Origin: a candidate division WOR-3 bacterium
Lineage (GTDB): Bacteria > Hydrothermota > Tepidihabitantia > SM23-42 > JAOAFX01
Assembly: GCA_039802205.1 (NCBI GenBank)
Contig: JBDRWD010000009.1
Span: 1-64,000 of the forward strand
Direction: 5' to 3'
DNA length: 64,000 nucleotides
Shown here: positions 17,999-27,330 of the stretch, in pieces
How positions within the stretch are numbered: the first letter of the stretch is position 1
How the letters are laid out: the number at the start of each line of letters is the position of its first letter
Program-made: the position numbers and the translations under genes
The notes under the pieces: model-generated
What the model saw: the letters and a program-made list of their open reading frames with translations, nothing else
Database searches by the model: none
Told to the model about the DNA's origin: nothing

Positions 17999-18202
17999 AT
18001 GAAGACATTTGAAGTTATTTTAACAAAATCGTATATTGTTAGAATAAAAGCAAAAGATTGCAATAAGGCGAAAGAATTCGCGGAATTATTCACCGGGGAT
18101 ATTCAAGATATATCATCTGTAGATGATAGAAAAAGATTCAAATTCGAAATAGAAAATATTGATTGCAAAGTAAATGAGGTGTTTGAATGCAAAGAAATAT
18201 AA
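17999..18202 (+). CDS. Small protein of unknown function
   Basis: This 67-residue protein begins MKTFEVILTKSYIVRIKAKD and has an alpha/beta pattern: beta strands at both ends and one helix in the middle (NKAKEFAELF). Similar short proteins often accompany mobile or restriction genes, but I cannot name the family. GAGGAG lies 4 nt before the ATG. The gene for a PD-(D/E)xK-like protein starts 45 nt downstream, and the promoter at 17744 could serve both. Confidence 0.6.
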   Translation: MKTFEVILTKSYIVRIKAKDCNKAKEFAELFTGDIQDISSVDDRKRFKFEIENIDCKVNEVFECKEI

Positions 18203-18246
18203 TATCCTAATGGGAAGATTTGTTGAAAAGGAAGTGAGGCGATAAT

Positions 18247-18996
18247 ATGGAAACAAGGAAAGAAAAAATAATAGGTAAAGCAATGGAAATACTCAAAGCA
18301 AGTCCTGATGGTGTTCGTTATTCAGACCTTGTAAGAAAGATACATGCCGAATTTCCAGATTTTCCTGTTAATACTATTCATGGGTCGCTTTGGGATTTCA
18401 AGACCCACTTACCAAAAGAAGTTTATCAACCGGCAAGAGGTGTATATCGTCATGTACAATTTAGAAAAGACGAAATTGAGGAGGAAAAGGAACAAAAAGT
18501 TTCGCCAGATGTTGAAAGAATTAGAGAGGAGGATTTCTACAAACCATTTGCCGACTGGCTTGTTAATGAATTAGAGGACTGCACGAAGGCAATACCATTG
18601 GGTGGTAATAGATTTAAAGACAAATGGGGAACCCCAGATGTGATAGGAAAAAAAGAGGCGCGCAGGAGTGATATTGTAAAAAGTCCGACAGAAATTATTT
18701 CGGCAGAAATAAAAGCGGATACAAAAGATCTGATTACCGCATTTGGTCAGGCTTGCTCCTACAAGTTATTTAGTCATAAATCATACATAGTGATTCCGAA
18801 AAACTCGCCTCCCGATGATATTTCAAAGTTAGATGCTCTATGTTTAATTTTTGGAATCGGCTTAGTTTTATTTGATAATAATGATCCAGAAAAACCGATG
18901 TTTGAAATTCGTGTCCGTCCAATTAAACATGACCCCGATATGTTCTATGTCAATCAGTATATGAAATTGGTAGAGAAAGAACTATTCAGTGATTGA
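18247..18996 (+). CDS. HARE-HTH-like winged helix fused to PD-(D/E)xK nuclease-like domain
   Basis: This protein has 249 residues. Residues 1-75 form a HARE-HTH-like winged helix (EKIIGKAMEIL…PVNTIHGSLWDF). Residues 95-245 resemble a restriction-endonuclease fold: a WGTPDVIG strand supplies the Asp and SAEIKADT supplies the E-x-K, followed by a helix (FGQACSYKL) and SYIVIPK. This architecture suggests a DNA-recognising nuclease or a Type IV-like restriction or regulatory protein. I see no partner methyltransferase nearby. It is followed by 448 nt without a gene. Confidence 0.7.
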   Translation: METRKEKIIGKAMEILKASPDGVRYSDLVRKIHAEFPDFPVNTIHGSLWDFKTHLPKEVYQPARGVYRHVQFRKDEIEEEKEQKVSPDVERIREEDFYKPFADWLVNELEDCTKAIPLGGNRFKDKWGTPDVIGKKEARRSDIVKSPTEIISAEIKADTKDLITAFGQACSYKLFSHKSYIVIPKNSPPDDISKLDALCLIFGIGLVLFDNNDPEKPMFEIRVRPIKHDPDMFYVNQYMKLVEKELFSD

Positions 18997-19385
18997 ATCT
19001 GTAGTACTTTTTACTGACATAAACTGTTAATATGTTGCATTATTTACCCAAATTTTTTGCATTTCATAATTTTTTTTTCGTATTGGATTCGTATCTTCCC
19101 AATAAATCATTTTATGAGAATGTATAGTTTTGCTAATCAAAGGAGAGATTATGGGTACACAAATTTTCATTGGTGATATTGTAACAAAAAAGCCAAAAAC
19201 AGTAAAAACCTTTGAATTTTAATGAATTCATTAAATTCTGGCATTCTCCATTGACCAAATTTGGATAATATAAATTGACGATGACTATGTTATATTTGAG
19301 TTTCCAAGTTATTGACTAATTTCAATGCTCATCAATATCCATACCATTCTCAATTTGAGAAAAGGAAAACAGAAGGTTTTAATTC
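18997..19385. other. Gene-free A+T-rich stretch
   Basis: I see no credible gene. A 23-codon frame from 19151 (MGTQIFIGDIVTKK…) has a good SD (AAGGAGAG) but stops after KTFEF; it may be the 5' end of a deleted gene. The remainder is A+T-rich, with possible -10-like sequences and no strong palindromes. Confidence 0.5.
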
Positions 19386-19413
19386 TTGACTTTAAATTTA
19401 TGTTAAGTATAAT
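19386..19413 (+). promoter_or_regulatory. Sigma-70 promoter for the DUF4143 ATPase
   Basis: TTGACT (19386-19391), a 16-bp spacer and TATAAT (19408-19413). The ATG of the ATPase gene is at 19445, giving a leader of about 25 nt. Confidence 0.7.
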
Positions 19414-19444
19414 TAACACAAAATCTATTATAGGTTAAATAGAG

Positions 19445-20710
19445 ATGGCAAATATTAGAGATGCTTTGAGAGAGACAAACCCCTGGTGGGAGTCCGGGTT
19501 TAATTTAAGAATCAAAGACCGTGAGGTTTATCAGCAGGTCCAAAAATTTATGCCGATGCGGCAGATAATTGCCCTGACTGGTTTGAGGCGGGTAGGTAAG
19601 ACTTTTCTACTCTATAAAATAGTTGAAGATTCAATCAAAAAGGGATTCAAACCACACAATATATTGTATTTTTCTTTTGATGATTTTCGCGAGATAAATA
19701 TCAGAGAAATTGTAAAGGAATACCAGGATATTCTAGAAAAGGATATTAAAAAAGGGTATTATTTATTTTTGTTTGATGAGATACAAAAACTCACCAATTG
19801 GGAAGAACAATTAAAAAGGATTTATGATAATTTCGGCAATATCAAGATAGTAATTTCTGGCTCGGAATCTTTATTTTTAAGAAAAAAATCAAAGGAGAGT
19901 CTTGCCGGACGGTTGTTTGAATTTAAGGTGGAACCCCTCTCTTTTAGAGAATTTTTGTCATTTAAGGGTATTGAATATAAACCCATTGGCCTGTATGAAG
20001 ATAAATTAAGAAAGTTATTCAATAATTTTGTTCTGAGTCTTGGCTTTCCCGAATTGGTTGATATCAGCGAAAAGGAAATTATTAAAAAGTATGTTAAAGA
20101 AAGCATCGTTGAAAAAATTATTTATAGAGATTTCTCTTATTTATTCAAGGTAAAAAATGTTTCCTTGATTGAATCTCTTTTAAATATATTTATTGAGGAA
20201 CCAGGACAACTTATTGAAATTGATAAGTTGGCTGGTGAATTGAAAATTTCAAGGCAGACTCTGTCTAATTATCTATCCTATTTAGAAGAGTCTTTTCTTT
20301 TGCAGAAGTTATATAATTTTTCCCGAAGCCGGCGAAAAGTAGAAAGGAAACTTAAGAAGTATTATCCAGCGGTAGTTTCTATTGACCTTGTATTTAGAGA
20401 TGACGAATTATCAAGGTCAAAGGTATTTGAGTGGTTTGTGGTTCAAAAATTGAAGGCCGAATTTTTCTGGCGTGACCCCTATAAAAATGAAGTGGATGTC
20501 ATTTTGTCCAATAAAAATCCGATTCCAATTGAAATCAAATATCGCAAGATTGACATCAGTGGATTACTTAAATTTATGGAAAAATTCAGAGTTAATAAGG
20601 GCTACGTGATTACTTATAACATGGGAGAGGAAAAAAGAATAGATGGAAAGAAGATAGTTATCATTCCTGCTTATAAATTCCTACTCGGTATGGATGAGTT
20701 ATTGCAATGA
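19445..20710 (+). CDS. AAA-type ATPase with DUF4143 domain
   Basis: This 421-residue protein belongs to the AAA_14/DUF4143 family common in archaea and candidate phyla. Walker A is GLRRVGKT (residues 46-53) and Walker B is LFLFDEIQKL (around 107-116). SGSESLFLRKKSKESLAGR is the sensor region and LSFREFL follows. The C-terminal DUF4143 part has a winged-helix stretch (ISRQTLSNYLSYLEES) and a nuclease-like NEVDVIL…PIEIKYR motif. Biological roles of the family are poorly defined. It has its own promoter and its end overlaps an in-frame region upstream of the DUF167 gene. Confidence 0.88.
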   Translation: MANIRDALRETNPWWESGFNLRIKDREVYQQVQKFMPMRQIIALTGLRRVGKTFLLYKIVEDSIKKGFKPHNILYFSFDDFREINIREIVKEYQDILEKDIKKGYYLFLFDEIQKLTNWEEQLKRIYDNFGNIKIVISGSESLFLRKKSKESLAGRLFEFKVEPLSFREFLSFKGIEYKPIGLYEDKLRKLFNNFVLSLGFPELVDISEKEIIKKYVKESIVEKIIYRDFSYLFKVKNVSLIESLLNIFIEEPGQLIEIDKLAGELKISRQTLSNYLSYLEESFLLQKLYNFSRSRRKVERKLKKYYPAVVSIDLVFRDDELSRSKVFEWFVVQKLKAEFFWRDPYKNEVDVILSNKNPIPIEIKYRKIDISGLLKFMEKFRVNKGYVITYNMGEEKRIDGKKIVIIPAYKFLLGMDELLQ

Positions 20711-20726
20711 ATATGTTTTAGGGTAT

Positions 20727-20951
20727 ATGCTCATCAATATTCATACCATTCCCAATGCGAAGAAGAAAGAAGTGATTATGTTGGGGAAGGATTTGTATAA
20801 AGTAAAGTTGATCTCTCCGCCAGAAAAAGGCAAGGCAAACGAGGAATTGATTGAAGTTCTCGCTGACTATTTCAATACAAAAAAATCAAATATAAGAATC
20901 ATCAAGGGCGAATTTGGAAGAGATAAGGTTGTTGAGATTGAAAACCGATAG
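20727..20951 (+). CDS. DUF167 (YggU) family protein
   Basis: I start at the ATG at 20727 (MLINIHTIPNAKK), because the longer frame from 20694 lies mostly inside the ATPase gene. The 74-residue product has the family hallmarks: PNAKKKEV, LYKVKLISPPEKGKANEELIEVLADYF and IRIIKGEFGRDKVVEI. The family is widespread and small, and its function is unknown. It lies 16 nt downstream of the ATPase stop. Confidence 0.85.
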   Translation: MLINIHTIPNAKKKEVIMLGKDLYKVKLISPPEKGKANEELIEVLADYFNTKKSNIRIIKGEFGRDKVVEIENR

Positions 20952-20975
20952 GCCGGGTAAAGTCTTTTCTTTTGT

Positions 20976-21430
20976 ATGAGGACAAGAATCCCACTTTGTA
21001 TCTTATTATTTTTAACGACTATATCAGTTTCAGGAATAGCATCTGCTGATACAATCAATATTTATTCCTATTAGGATTATCAAGTTGTATTTGCAACAAA
21101 TTATAATCTTTTAAATTCCACTGAAAATTCAAGAAGTGCAGTTGAGTCTTTTACTAATATCTATTTCCGAGCGCTAAAACCTTAAAGATTTCCTTTTGGG
21201 AATATTGGTACAGGTATTTTTACTAAAAGTTTAATTGATGTTAAAAATTTTAAGGCGGATTTTGGCATGGATATATGGAATCAATATTATTATGTAATGG
21301 CTTCGCATTTAATAGTAGTTTGAAATACTCTATAAACAATCAATTTATTATGATGGTTCAGCCTTACTGGAAATCTAAAAGATATTTATTGAGCATGTCC
21401 ACCACTCAGTGTGTATCAGCAGTTTGGTAA
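20976..21430 (+). pseudogene. Decayed outer-membrane-type exported protein
   Basis: From the ATG at 20976 one frame encodes a signal peptide (MRTRIPLCILLFLTTISVSG then IASA). It is interrupted by TAG at 21072 and by TAA near 21183, then runs on as FGNIGTGIFTKSLIDVKNFK. A frame shift near 21320 continues with SSLKYSINNQFIMMVQPYW. Alternating polar/aromatic strands point to a beta-barrel. Two in-frame stops plus a frameshift make it a pseudogene. The ancestor could resemble the barrel-like protein at 38396, but I cannot show homology. Confidence 0.6.
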
Positions 21431-21518
21431 TGAAGTTTTACTTTAACAAAGATGTTAATCACTTGAAATTACAACAAATGTTATGTAAAAAGATTTTAAA
21501 AAATCTTTACGATTTTTC

Positions 21519-21546
21519 TTGACTTTTTTCGGTTTTTAGATATAAT
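21519..21546 (+). promoter_or_regulatory. Sigma-70 promoter for the biotin carrier gene
   Basis: TTGACT (21519-21524), a 16-bp spacer and TATAAT (21541-21546). Transcription from about 21553 places the ATG at 21571 in a short leader and excludes the in-frame TTG at 21550. Confidence 0.72.
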
Positions 21547-21570
21547 TGTTTGCAACCAAGTGAAGTCCCG

Positions 21571-22062
21571 ATGGCATATCTTATAAGAATAGAAGATAAA
21601 GAGTATACGGGGAGCATTAGCAGGATTGGTGCCTCTTTTAATATTTTGCTTAATGGTAAAAATATATTTGCAGAAGTTGCAGGTATAGAAAAGGACAAAT
21701 TGACACTGATAATTGAAAACAGACCTTACCAAGTATTCCTTGATGGAGAAAATCACTTAACTATAAATGGTGAATCATATTCGTTTGAAGTAATTGATGA
21801 GCAGGTTGCCAAGGTATTAAAATCTGCTCCGGATATTGGACATAAAAAAGAGGTAACTGTCACTGCACCTATGCCGGGTCTGGTAATTGAGGTTGAGGTC
21901 AATGAAGGTGATAGTGTTAAAAAAGGTCAGGGTTTGCTTATTATTGAGGCGATGAAGATGCAGAATGAGTTTAAGGCACCCAGGGACGGGATAGTGAAGA
22001 AAATATTGGTTCAGAAAGGTCAAACGGTAAATAGCAAAGATGCGCTGGTGGTTATTGAATAG
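21571..22062 (+). CDS. Biotin carboxyl carrier protein of acyl-CoA carboxylase
   Basis: I chose the ATG at 21571 because the promoter's -10 box ends at 21546. The 163-residue protein ends in a biotinyl domain with the EAMKM motif (biotinylated Lys129) after TVTAPMPGLVIEVEVNEGDSV. The N-terminal 90 residues are a beta-rich segment like that of acyl-CoA carboxylase BCCPs. It most likely serves the biotin carboxylase at 15837 and the carboxyltransferase at 14174, and possibly the carboxyltransferase at 46358. Confidence 0.92.
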   Translation: MAYLIRIEDKEYTGSISRIGASFNILLNGKNIFAEVAGIEKDKLTLIIENRPYQVFLDGENHLTINGESYSFEVIDEQVAKVLKSAPDIGHKKEVTVTAPMPGLVIEVEVNEGDSVKKGQGLLIIEAMKMQNEFKAPRDGIVKKILVQKGQTVNSKDALVVIE

Positions 22063-22181
22063 CGAGTTTTTCGTCTTACTTTATGCGGTACAGAAACCCT
22101 TATCATTTTACAGTTTAAGTTATTCCCTAAGACCGACAGACAAAAGGCGATTATCAATATGGACAAAGATGCCGTTTAACT

Positions 22182-23747
22182 TTGAACAACAATATAATTG
22201 AAATGCTATATAGCCCTGCGGACATAAAAGATTTAAATTATGAACACGATTTAAATAATCCAGGTGAATATCCATATACCCGCGGTATTTACCCCACAAT
22301 GTATTCAGGCAGACTCTGGACAATGCGTCAGTATGCGGGATTTGGGACGGCAGAGGAATCAAATAAACGATACCACTATCTTTTAAAACAAGGGCAGACC
22401 GGACTTTCGGTAGCATTCGATTTGCCTACCCAAATGGGCTATGATTCTACTGATCCGATGGCTGAAGGTGAAGTCGGTAAGACCGGTGTTGCAATTGATA
22501 CCCTTGCGGATATGGAAATTTTATTCAAGGGTATCCCTCTTGATAAGGTGAGCACTTCAATGACGATAAATGCGACAGCCTCAATTATTCTTTGTATGTA
22601 CATTGCAGTAGCAGAAAAACAGAATGTATCACCCGCAGTCCTTGAAGGTACAGTTCAAAATGATATTCTAAAGGAATATATTGCTCGGGGGACATATATC
22701 TTTCCTCCTGAACCATCAATGAAATTGACGATAGATTTGATTGAATATTGCAGCAAAAATTTACCTAAATGGAATACGATTTCCATCTCCGGTTATCATA
22801 TCCGGGAAGCGGGTTCTACTGCAGTTCAGGAGATTGCCTTTACTTTCTCTAATGGAATCGCCTATGTGAATGCTGCTCTAAAAAGGGGAATGGATATCGA
22901 CTCTTTTGCCCCACGACTTTCGTTTTTCTTTAATTGTCACAATAATTTCATTGAAGAGGTGGCAAAATTCCGCGCTGCACGCAGGCTTTGGGCAAGAATA
23001 ATGAAAGAAAGGTTTGGTGCGAGAAATCCGAGATCCTGGATGTTGAGATTTCACACCCAGACCGGCGGTTCAACCCTTACTGCACAGGAACCTTTAAACA
23101 ATGCGATAAGGGTTGCCTATCAGGCACTAGCGGCGGTATTTGGTGGAACTCAGTCACTCCATACAAATTCTTTTGATGAGGCATTGGGGCTTCCCACTGA
23201 AGAATCGGTAAAATTGGCACTGAGAACTCAGCAGATCATCGGTTATGAGACTGGAATTCCGGAAATTATTGATCCTTGGGGTGGCTCATATGCAATTGAG
23301 GCAATGACCAATAAAATAGAAAAAGAAGCAATAGAGTACATAGAAAGAATAGAAGAATTGGGCGGTGCAATAAAGGCAATTGAACAGGGATATTTTCAAA
23401 GAGAGATTCACAAAAGTGCCTACGAGTATCAGAAAAAAATTGAAAAAGGTGAAATAAATATTCTTGGTGTTAATAAATTTAAAAGTGAAGAAAAAACAAA
23501 AACAAAGATTCTGAAAGTTAGACCTGCAGTTGTGCAAAGGCAGATTAAAAGACTGAGAAAAATATTGTCCGAGCGCGATAATGCCAGTGTTAGGGAGAAA
23601 CTAAACAATTTGAAAATCGCGGTAGAAAAAAATGAAAACTTAATGCCTTATATTCTCGATTGTGTAAAAGCTTATGCTACAATTGGTGAAATTACTGCGG
23701 AACTTAAAAAAGTCTATGGTGAGTATAAAGAGCAGAAGATAATATGA
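22182..23747 (+). CDS. mcmA: Methylmalonyl-CoA mutase large subunit
   Basis: This 521-residue paralog of the mutase at 10860 starts at TTG 22182 without a clear SD. It lacks about 20 N-terminal residues of that paralog; the sequence just upstream (22164-22184) still aligns with it but has no start codon. The substrate residues are Tyr51 (TMRQYAG) and Arg169 (YIARGTYIF), equal to Tyr89/Arg207 of P. shermanii MCM, and His206 is the catalytic His. It should convert (R)-methylmalonyl-CoA to succinyl-CoA. No B12-binding domain is encoded with it, so it may borrow the subunit at 12564. Its stop overlaps the next gene by 4 nt. Confidence 0.9.
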   Translation: MNNNIIEMLYSPADIKDLNYEHDLNNPGEYPYTRGIYPTMYSGRLWTMRQYAGFGTAEESNKRYHYLLKQGQTGLSVAFDLPTQMGYDSTDPMAEGEVGKTGVAIDTLADMEILFKGIPLDKVSTSMTINATASIILCMYIAVAEKQNVSPAVLEGTVQNDILKEYIARGTYIFPPEPSMKLTIDLIEYCSKNLPKWNTISISGYHIREAGSTAVQEIAFTFSNGIAYVNAALKRGMDIDSFAPRLSFFFNCHNNFIEEVAKFRAARRLWARIMKERFGARNPRSWMLRFHTQTGGSTLTAQEPLNNAIRVAYQALAAVFGGTQSLHTNSFDEALGLPTEESVKLALRTQQIIGYETGIPEIIDPWGGSYAIEAMTNKIEKEAIEYIERIEELGGAIKAIEQGYFQREIHKSAYEYQKKIEKGEINILGVNKFKSEEKTKTKILKVRPAVVQRQIKRLRKILSERDNASVREKLNNLKIAVEKNENLMPYILDCVKAYATIGEITAELKKVYGEYKEQKII

Positions 23748-24280
23748 AATTTATAAAGGTTTTATCATCGCTCACAAAAAATTTTGAGAAACATAATGTG
23801 CGATATGCGCTTATCGGTGGTTTCTCGCTTTTTGTATTTGGTATTCCCAGAACCACAGTTGACCTTGATTTTCTCATTAATAAAGAAGATTTAGAAAAAC
23901 TTGATAAAATAATGGATAAACTTGGATATAAACTAATTTTTAGAACCGATAATGTATCTCAATATGCAGGTAAAACAAAAGAACTAGGTGGTATTGATTT
24001 TATCCATGGATTCAGAAAGTATGCTTTAGCAATGCTGGCAAGGGCAAGGAAATGGAAAATAAAAGATATAGAAATTAAGGTTCTACAACCTGAAGATATA
24101 ATTGGCTTGAAAGTGCAGGCAATTGCCAATAAACCCGAGCGCAAAAACAGGGAACTTGCAGATATTGAGAGCATACTTGAAAAGTTCTCTAAGAATATTG
24201 ATTGGGAACTTTTAAAAGAATATTTCCACCTGTTTGGTTTTGACAAAGATTTCAATGAATTGAAAAAGAGATATGGGTAG
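23744..24280 (+). CDS. Nucleotidyltransferase-fold protein, toxin-like
   Basis: This 178-residue protein has the minimal nucleotidyltransferase pattern: [25 protein letters not shown] (the GG-S and D-x-D motifs), then [26 protein letters not shown]. It resembles AbiEii/DUF6036-type proteins, many of which are toxins of toxin-antitoxin pairs. Its ATGA overlaps the mutase stop, so it is translationally coupled to a metabolic gene. A small charged protein overlaps its 3' end by 8 nt. Whether this is a toxin-antitoxin pair is inference. Confidence 0.75.
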   Translation: MKFIKVLSSLTKNFEKHNVRYALIGGFSLFVFGIPRTTVDLDFLINKEDLEKLDKIMDKLGYKLIFRTDNVSQYAGKTKELGGIDFIHGFRKYALAMLARARKWKIKDIEIKVLQPEDIIGLKVQAIANKPERKNRELADIESILEKFSKNIDWELLKEYFHLFGFDKDFNELKKRYG

Positions 24281-24467
24281 ATTAACAGATGGTGAGAAAA
24301 GAGACTTACTGGCTGATGCACGTTTAAAATCAAGAAGACGGGATTTTGATAGATTGGCAAGATTAAAAGTTAAAGGCTTCAGCCTAAAATTGCTCGAAGA
24401 GTTAACTGATTTAATAAAAATTGACTATCAACAAAAGAGAATAGAAGCAAAAAGGAATAAATTGTGA
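24273..24467 (+). CDS. Small charged partner of the nucleotidyltransferase
   Basis: This 64-residue, strongly basic, helical protein (ARLKSRRRDFDRLARLKVKG… KIDYQQKRIEAKRNK) overlaps the upstream nucleotidyltransferase by 8 nt. Size, charge and coupling fit a cognate antitoxin-like partner. I do not recognise the family. A second nucleotidyltransferase with a small partner lies at 29098-29878. Confidence 0.6.
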   Translation: MGRLTDGEKRDLLADARLKSRRRDFDRLARLKVKGFSLKLLEELTDLIKIDYQQKRIEAKRNKL

Positions 24468-24537
24468 AATTAATTTCTTTAAATTTAGGAAGAGTAAACA
24501 AATTGGCTCATTTGAAATTTATCAGTAAGGAGGCTGA

Positions 24538-26160
24538 ATGAATTCTCTACTTCTTGGTTTTGGCGCAATTATACTTTTTTTGACTGCCTATAAATTCTAT
24601 GGTAGGAGACTTGAGCGGTTATTCAATATTAATCCAGAGAATAAAACGCCTGCCCATTATAAGTATGACGGTGTGGATTATGTGCCAGCAAAAAACTGGC
24701 TTGTCTTGTTTGGACACCATTTTTCATCCATTGCCGGTGCCGGTCCGATTTTAGGACCGGTCATTGCCTGTGCGGTCTGGGGTTGGGGACCTGCAATTCT
24801 ATGGATTGTGATAGGTTCAATATTTGTTGGCGGTGTTCATGATTTTTCAAGTTTGATGCTCTCCTTGCGCAATGATGGACGGTCGATCGGTGATACTACA
24901 GAGATCACCCTTGGCGTCAGGGCAAAGATAATATTTTCTTTATTTGTCTGGCTCTCTCTGATTCTTGTTATTGCGGTATTTGCTGCATCTGCAGCGAAGA
25001 CCCTTGAGACGACACCAGAAATTGTTATTCCGACTTTTGGTATAATCCCGACCGCAATTCTCGTCGGTCTAATGCTTTATCATTGGCGGGTTAATACAAT
25101 TTTATCTACAATAATTGGTGTAGGAATGCTATTTGGTTTAATTTTACTCGGTTGGTATGTACCAATAAAATGGACATATTATGGGTGGCTTTTTACTCTT
25201 TTGCTTGCCTATGCATATACCGCCTCAATATTGCCGGTAAATATTATTCTGCAGCCCAGGGATTATCTTTCTTTCTTTGTTTTATTTTTCGGTTTAATTG
25301 TGGGATATCTTGGTGTTATAATCACTCACCCTAATGTAAATACACCTTCTTTCGTGAGTTTTTCTGGAAAAGAGGGCTATTTATTTCCAATGATGTTTGT
25401 GACAATTGCTTGTGGTGCAATTTCTGGATTTCATTCCCTTGTTGCAAGTGGGACTACGTCTAAGCAATTAAATAATGAAAGGGATGCGAAAAGAATTGGT
25501 TATGGTGCAATGTTAACTGAAGGTGTTTTGAGCACACTCGCAATAATCGCGGTTTGTGCTGGTTTATACTGGTATGGGGGTAAAGAAGGTTTTATTTATC
25601 CTGAATTGATAAAAGGTGGCAATTGGATAGCCGCATTTGGCAAAGGTTACGGTCAAATAACAAAACCCATACTTGGTGCCCTTGGAATGTTCATTGGCAT
25701 TACAATGCTCAAAACTTTTATTGTAACAACCCTTGATACTGCGACGCGGATAACCCGTTATATTGGAACCGAATTGTTTGGAGAGAGATTTGGTATCGGT
25801 TTTATGAAGAATATGTATATAAATAGTGCAATTGTAATTGGATTTGCGACCTATCTTGCAATTGGACCCTGGCAGAGTATCTGGCCTGTCTTCGGTGCAT
25901 CCAATCAACTTGTTGCAGCATTGACATTGTTGGTTGTGACCACCTGGCTTTTAACTAAAAGAAAGAATAGTCTATATACATTTGTTCCCGCAATATTTAT
26001 GCTTCTGGTTACGATTACGGCACTAATTATTCAAACTGTGAAATTTTTTTCCACCCAAAAGATAATGCTTGGGATTGTTTCAATTATATTGTTGATTCTT
26101 GCTGGTTTTATGATTGAAGAGACAATCGGCAATTTAAAAAAAATTAAAGGTCGTGATTGA
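24538..26160 (+). CDS. cstA: Carbon starvation protein CstA family transporter
   Basis: This 540-residue polytopic membrane protein belongs to the CstA family of peptide or pyruvate transporters induced on carbon limitation. It starts at an ATG 6 nt after AAGGAGG. Hallmarks are HYKYDGVDYVPA, LFGHHFSSIAGAGPILGP, GGVHDFSSLMLSLR, and GFHSLVASGTTSKQL. It shows about 14 hydrophobic segments. It is shorter than E. coli CstA, as is usual in this branch of the family. It may import substrates for the surrounding acid-oxidation genes. Confidence 0.92.
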   Translation: MNSLLLGFGAIILFLTAYKFYGRRLERLFNINPENKTPAHYKYDGVDYVPAKNWLVLFGHHFSSIAGAGPILGPVIACAVWGWGPAILWIVIGSIFVGGVHDFSSLMLSLRNDGRSIGDTTEITLGVRAKIIFSLFVWLSLILVIAVFAASAAKTLETTPEIVIPTFGIIPTAILVGLMLYHWRVNTILSTIIGVGMLFGLILLGWYVPIKWTYYGWLFTLLLAYAYTASILPVNIILQPRDYLSFFVLFFGLIVGYLGVIITHPNVNTPSFVSFSGKEGYLFPMMFVTIACGAISGFHSLVASGTTSKQLNNERDAKRIGYGAMLTEGVLSTLAIIAVCAGLYWYGGKEGFIYPELIKGGNWIAAFGKGYGQITKPILGALGMFIGITMLKTFIVTTLDTATRITRYIGTELFGERFGIGFMKNMYINSAIVIGFATYLAIGPWQSIWPVFGASNQLVAALTLLVVTTWLLTKRKNSLYTFVPAIFMLLVTITALIIQTVKFFSTQKIMLGIVSIILLILAGFMIEETIGNLKKIKGRD

Positions 26161-26241
26161 AAGCCAGGATATGTTTCTTTTATACCATTTCTCAATGAAC
26201 ACAGAGAGTTTGTTTATAATTGAAATTAAAAAGGGGGCTAA

Positions 26242-27330
26242 ATGATATTTGGCATACCTAAGGAATTACCGCCATTTAAAGAAATCCCTGAGTATCGGGT
26301 TGGGCTTTCGCCAATGGCGGTCAAAGAATTGGTCCTTTACGGAGCAAAAGTGTATGTAGAGGCGGGCGCTGGTGAGGGCGCGGGATTTACGGATGAAGAG
26401 TATGTTAAAGCGGGTGCTGAGATAGTTTATTCGAAGGAAGAAGCCTATCGCCGGGCAGAGATTATCCTGAAAGTACGTCGTCCCCAGCAGGAAGAATATT
26501 CTTTCATAAAAGACGGTCAAATCATAATGGGTTTTATGCATCTTATTACAGCAACGAAAGAATTTCTTCAGGTTATTAGGGAAAAAAAGATTACCCTTGT
26601 CGGTTATGAGATAATTCAAAAAGACGATGGACGATTACCTATGGTAATCCCAATGAGTGAGATGGCGGGAAAATTATCGGTCCAGATCGCCGGCCGGCTT
26701 CTTGAATCACCTAGTGGTGGGCGGGGTATTTTATTGGGTAGTTTACCCGGCATCCCACCGGCGGAGGTGGTAATTTTAGGTTGTGGTACACTCGGTTCAA
26801 ATGCGGCCAAGAGTTTTGCAGCACTGGGAGCTAATGTCTACATTGTGGATATCCTCCGCGATAAGCTTGACAACCTCGCCTGTCATACTGAGGGCAGCCG
26901 TATTACAACGATGTTTTCAACAAGGCACAATATAGAGAAACTTATTAAATTTGCCGATGTAGTAATTGGGGCAGTGCTTGTTCCCGGGAAAAGGACACCT
27001 GTGCTGGTGACAACCGAGATGATTAAGACGATGAAACGCGGTGCTGTTATAGTTGATTTTGATATCGACCAAGGTGGCTCGATTGAGACGGCAAAGATTA
27101 CTCCGACAGGAAGATTCATTTACAACGTTGATGGGGTAGTTCATTTTTGCATGCCTAATGCTACCACCTTAGTGCCCCGCACTGCCAGTCATGTAATTTC
27201 ATCAAGCGTTTTTCCGTATCTTAAAATAATTGCTGAATATGGCTTTGAACGTGCATTACGGGAGTTACCCGAACTTGCCAGGGGTATTTATGCAGAGAAC
27301 GGTGAAATTAGAAAGGAGTATTTGGCATGA
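26242..27330 (+). CDS. ald: Alanine dehydrogenase
   Basis: This 362-residue NAD-dependent enzyme interconverts L-alanine and pyruvate plus ammonia. Key residues of the family are kept: Arg in EYRVGLSP, Lys in ILKVRRP, His in FMHLI, the Rossmann loop VVILGCGTLGSNAA, and Asp in DIDQGGSIET. It begins after AAAGGGGGC and overlaps the CoA-transferase gene by 4 nt (ATGA). The broader transhydrogenase-alpha family is the alternative, but the length and ligands favour Ald. Confidence 0.9.
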   Translation: MIFGIPKELPPFKEIPEYRVGLSPMAVKELVLYGAKVYVEAGAGEGAGFTDEEYVKAGAEIVYSKEEAYRRAEIILKVRRPQQEEYSFIKDGQIIMGFMHLITATKEFLQVIREKKITLVGYEIIQKDDGRLPMVIPMSEMAGKLSVQIAGRLLESPSGGRGILLGSLPGIPPAEVVILGCGTLGSNAAKSFAALGANVYIVDILRDKLDNLACHTEGSRITTMFSTRHNIEKLIKFADVVIGAVLVPGKRTPVLVTTEMIKTMKRGAVIVDFDIDQGGSIETAKITPTGRFIYNVDGVVHFCMPNATTLVPRTASHVISSSVFPYLKIIAEYGFERALRELPELARGIYAENGEIRKEYLA

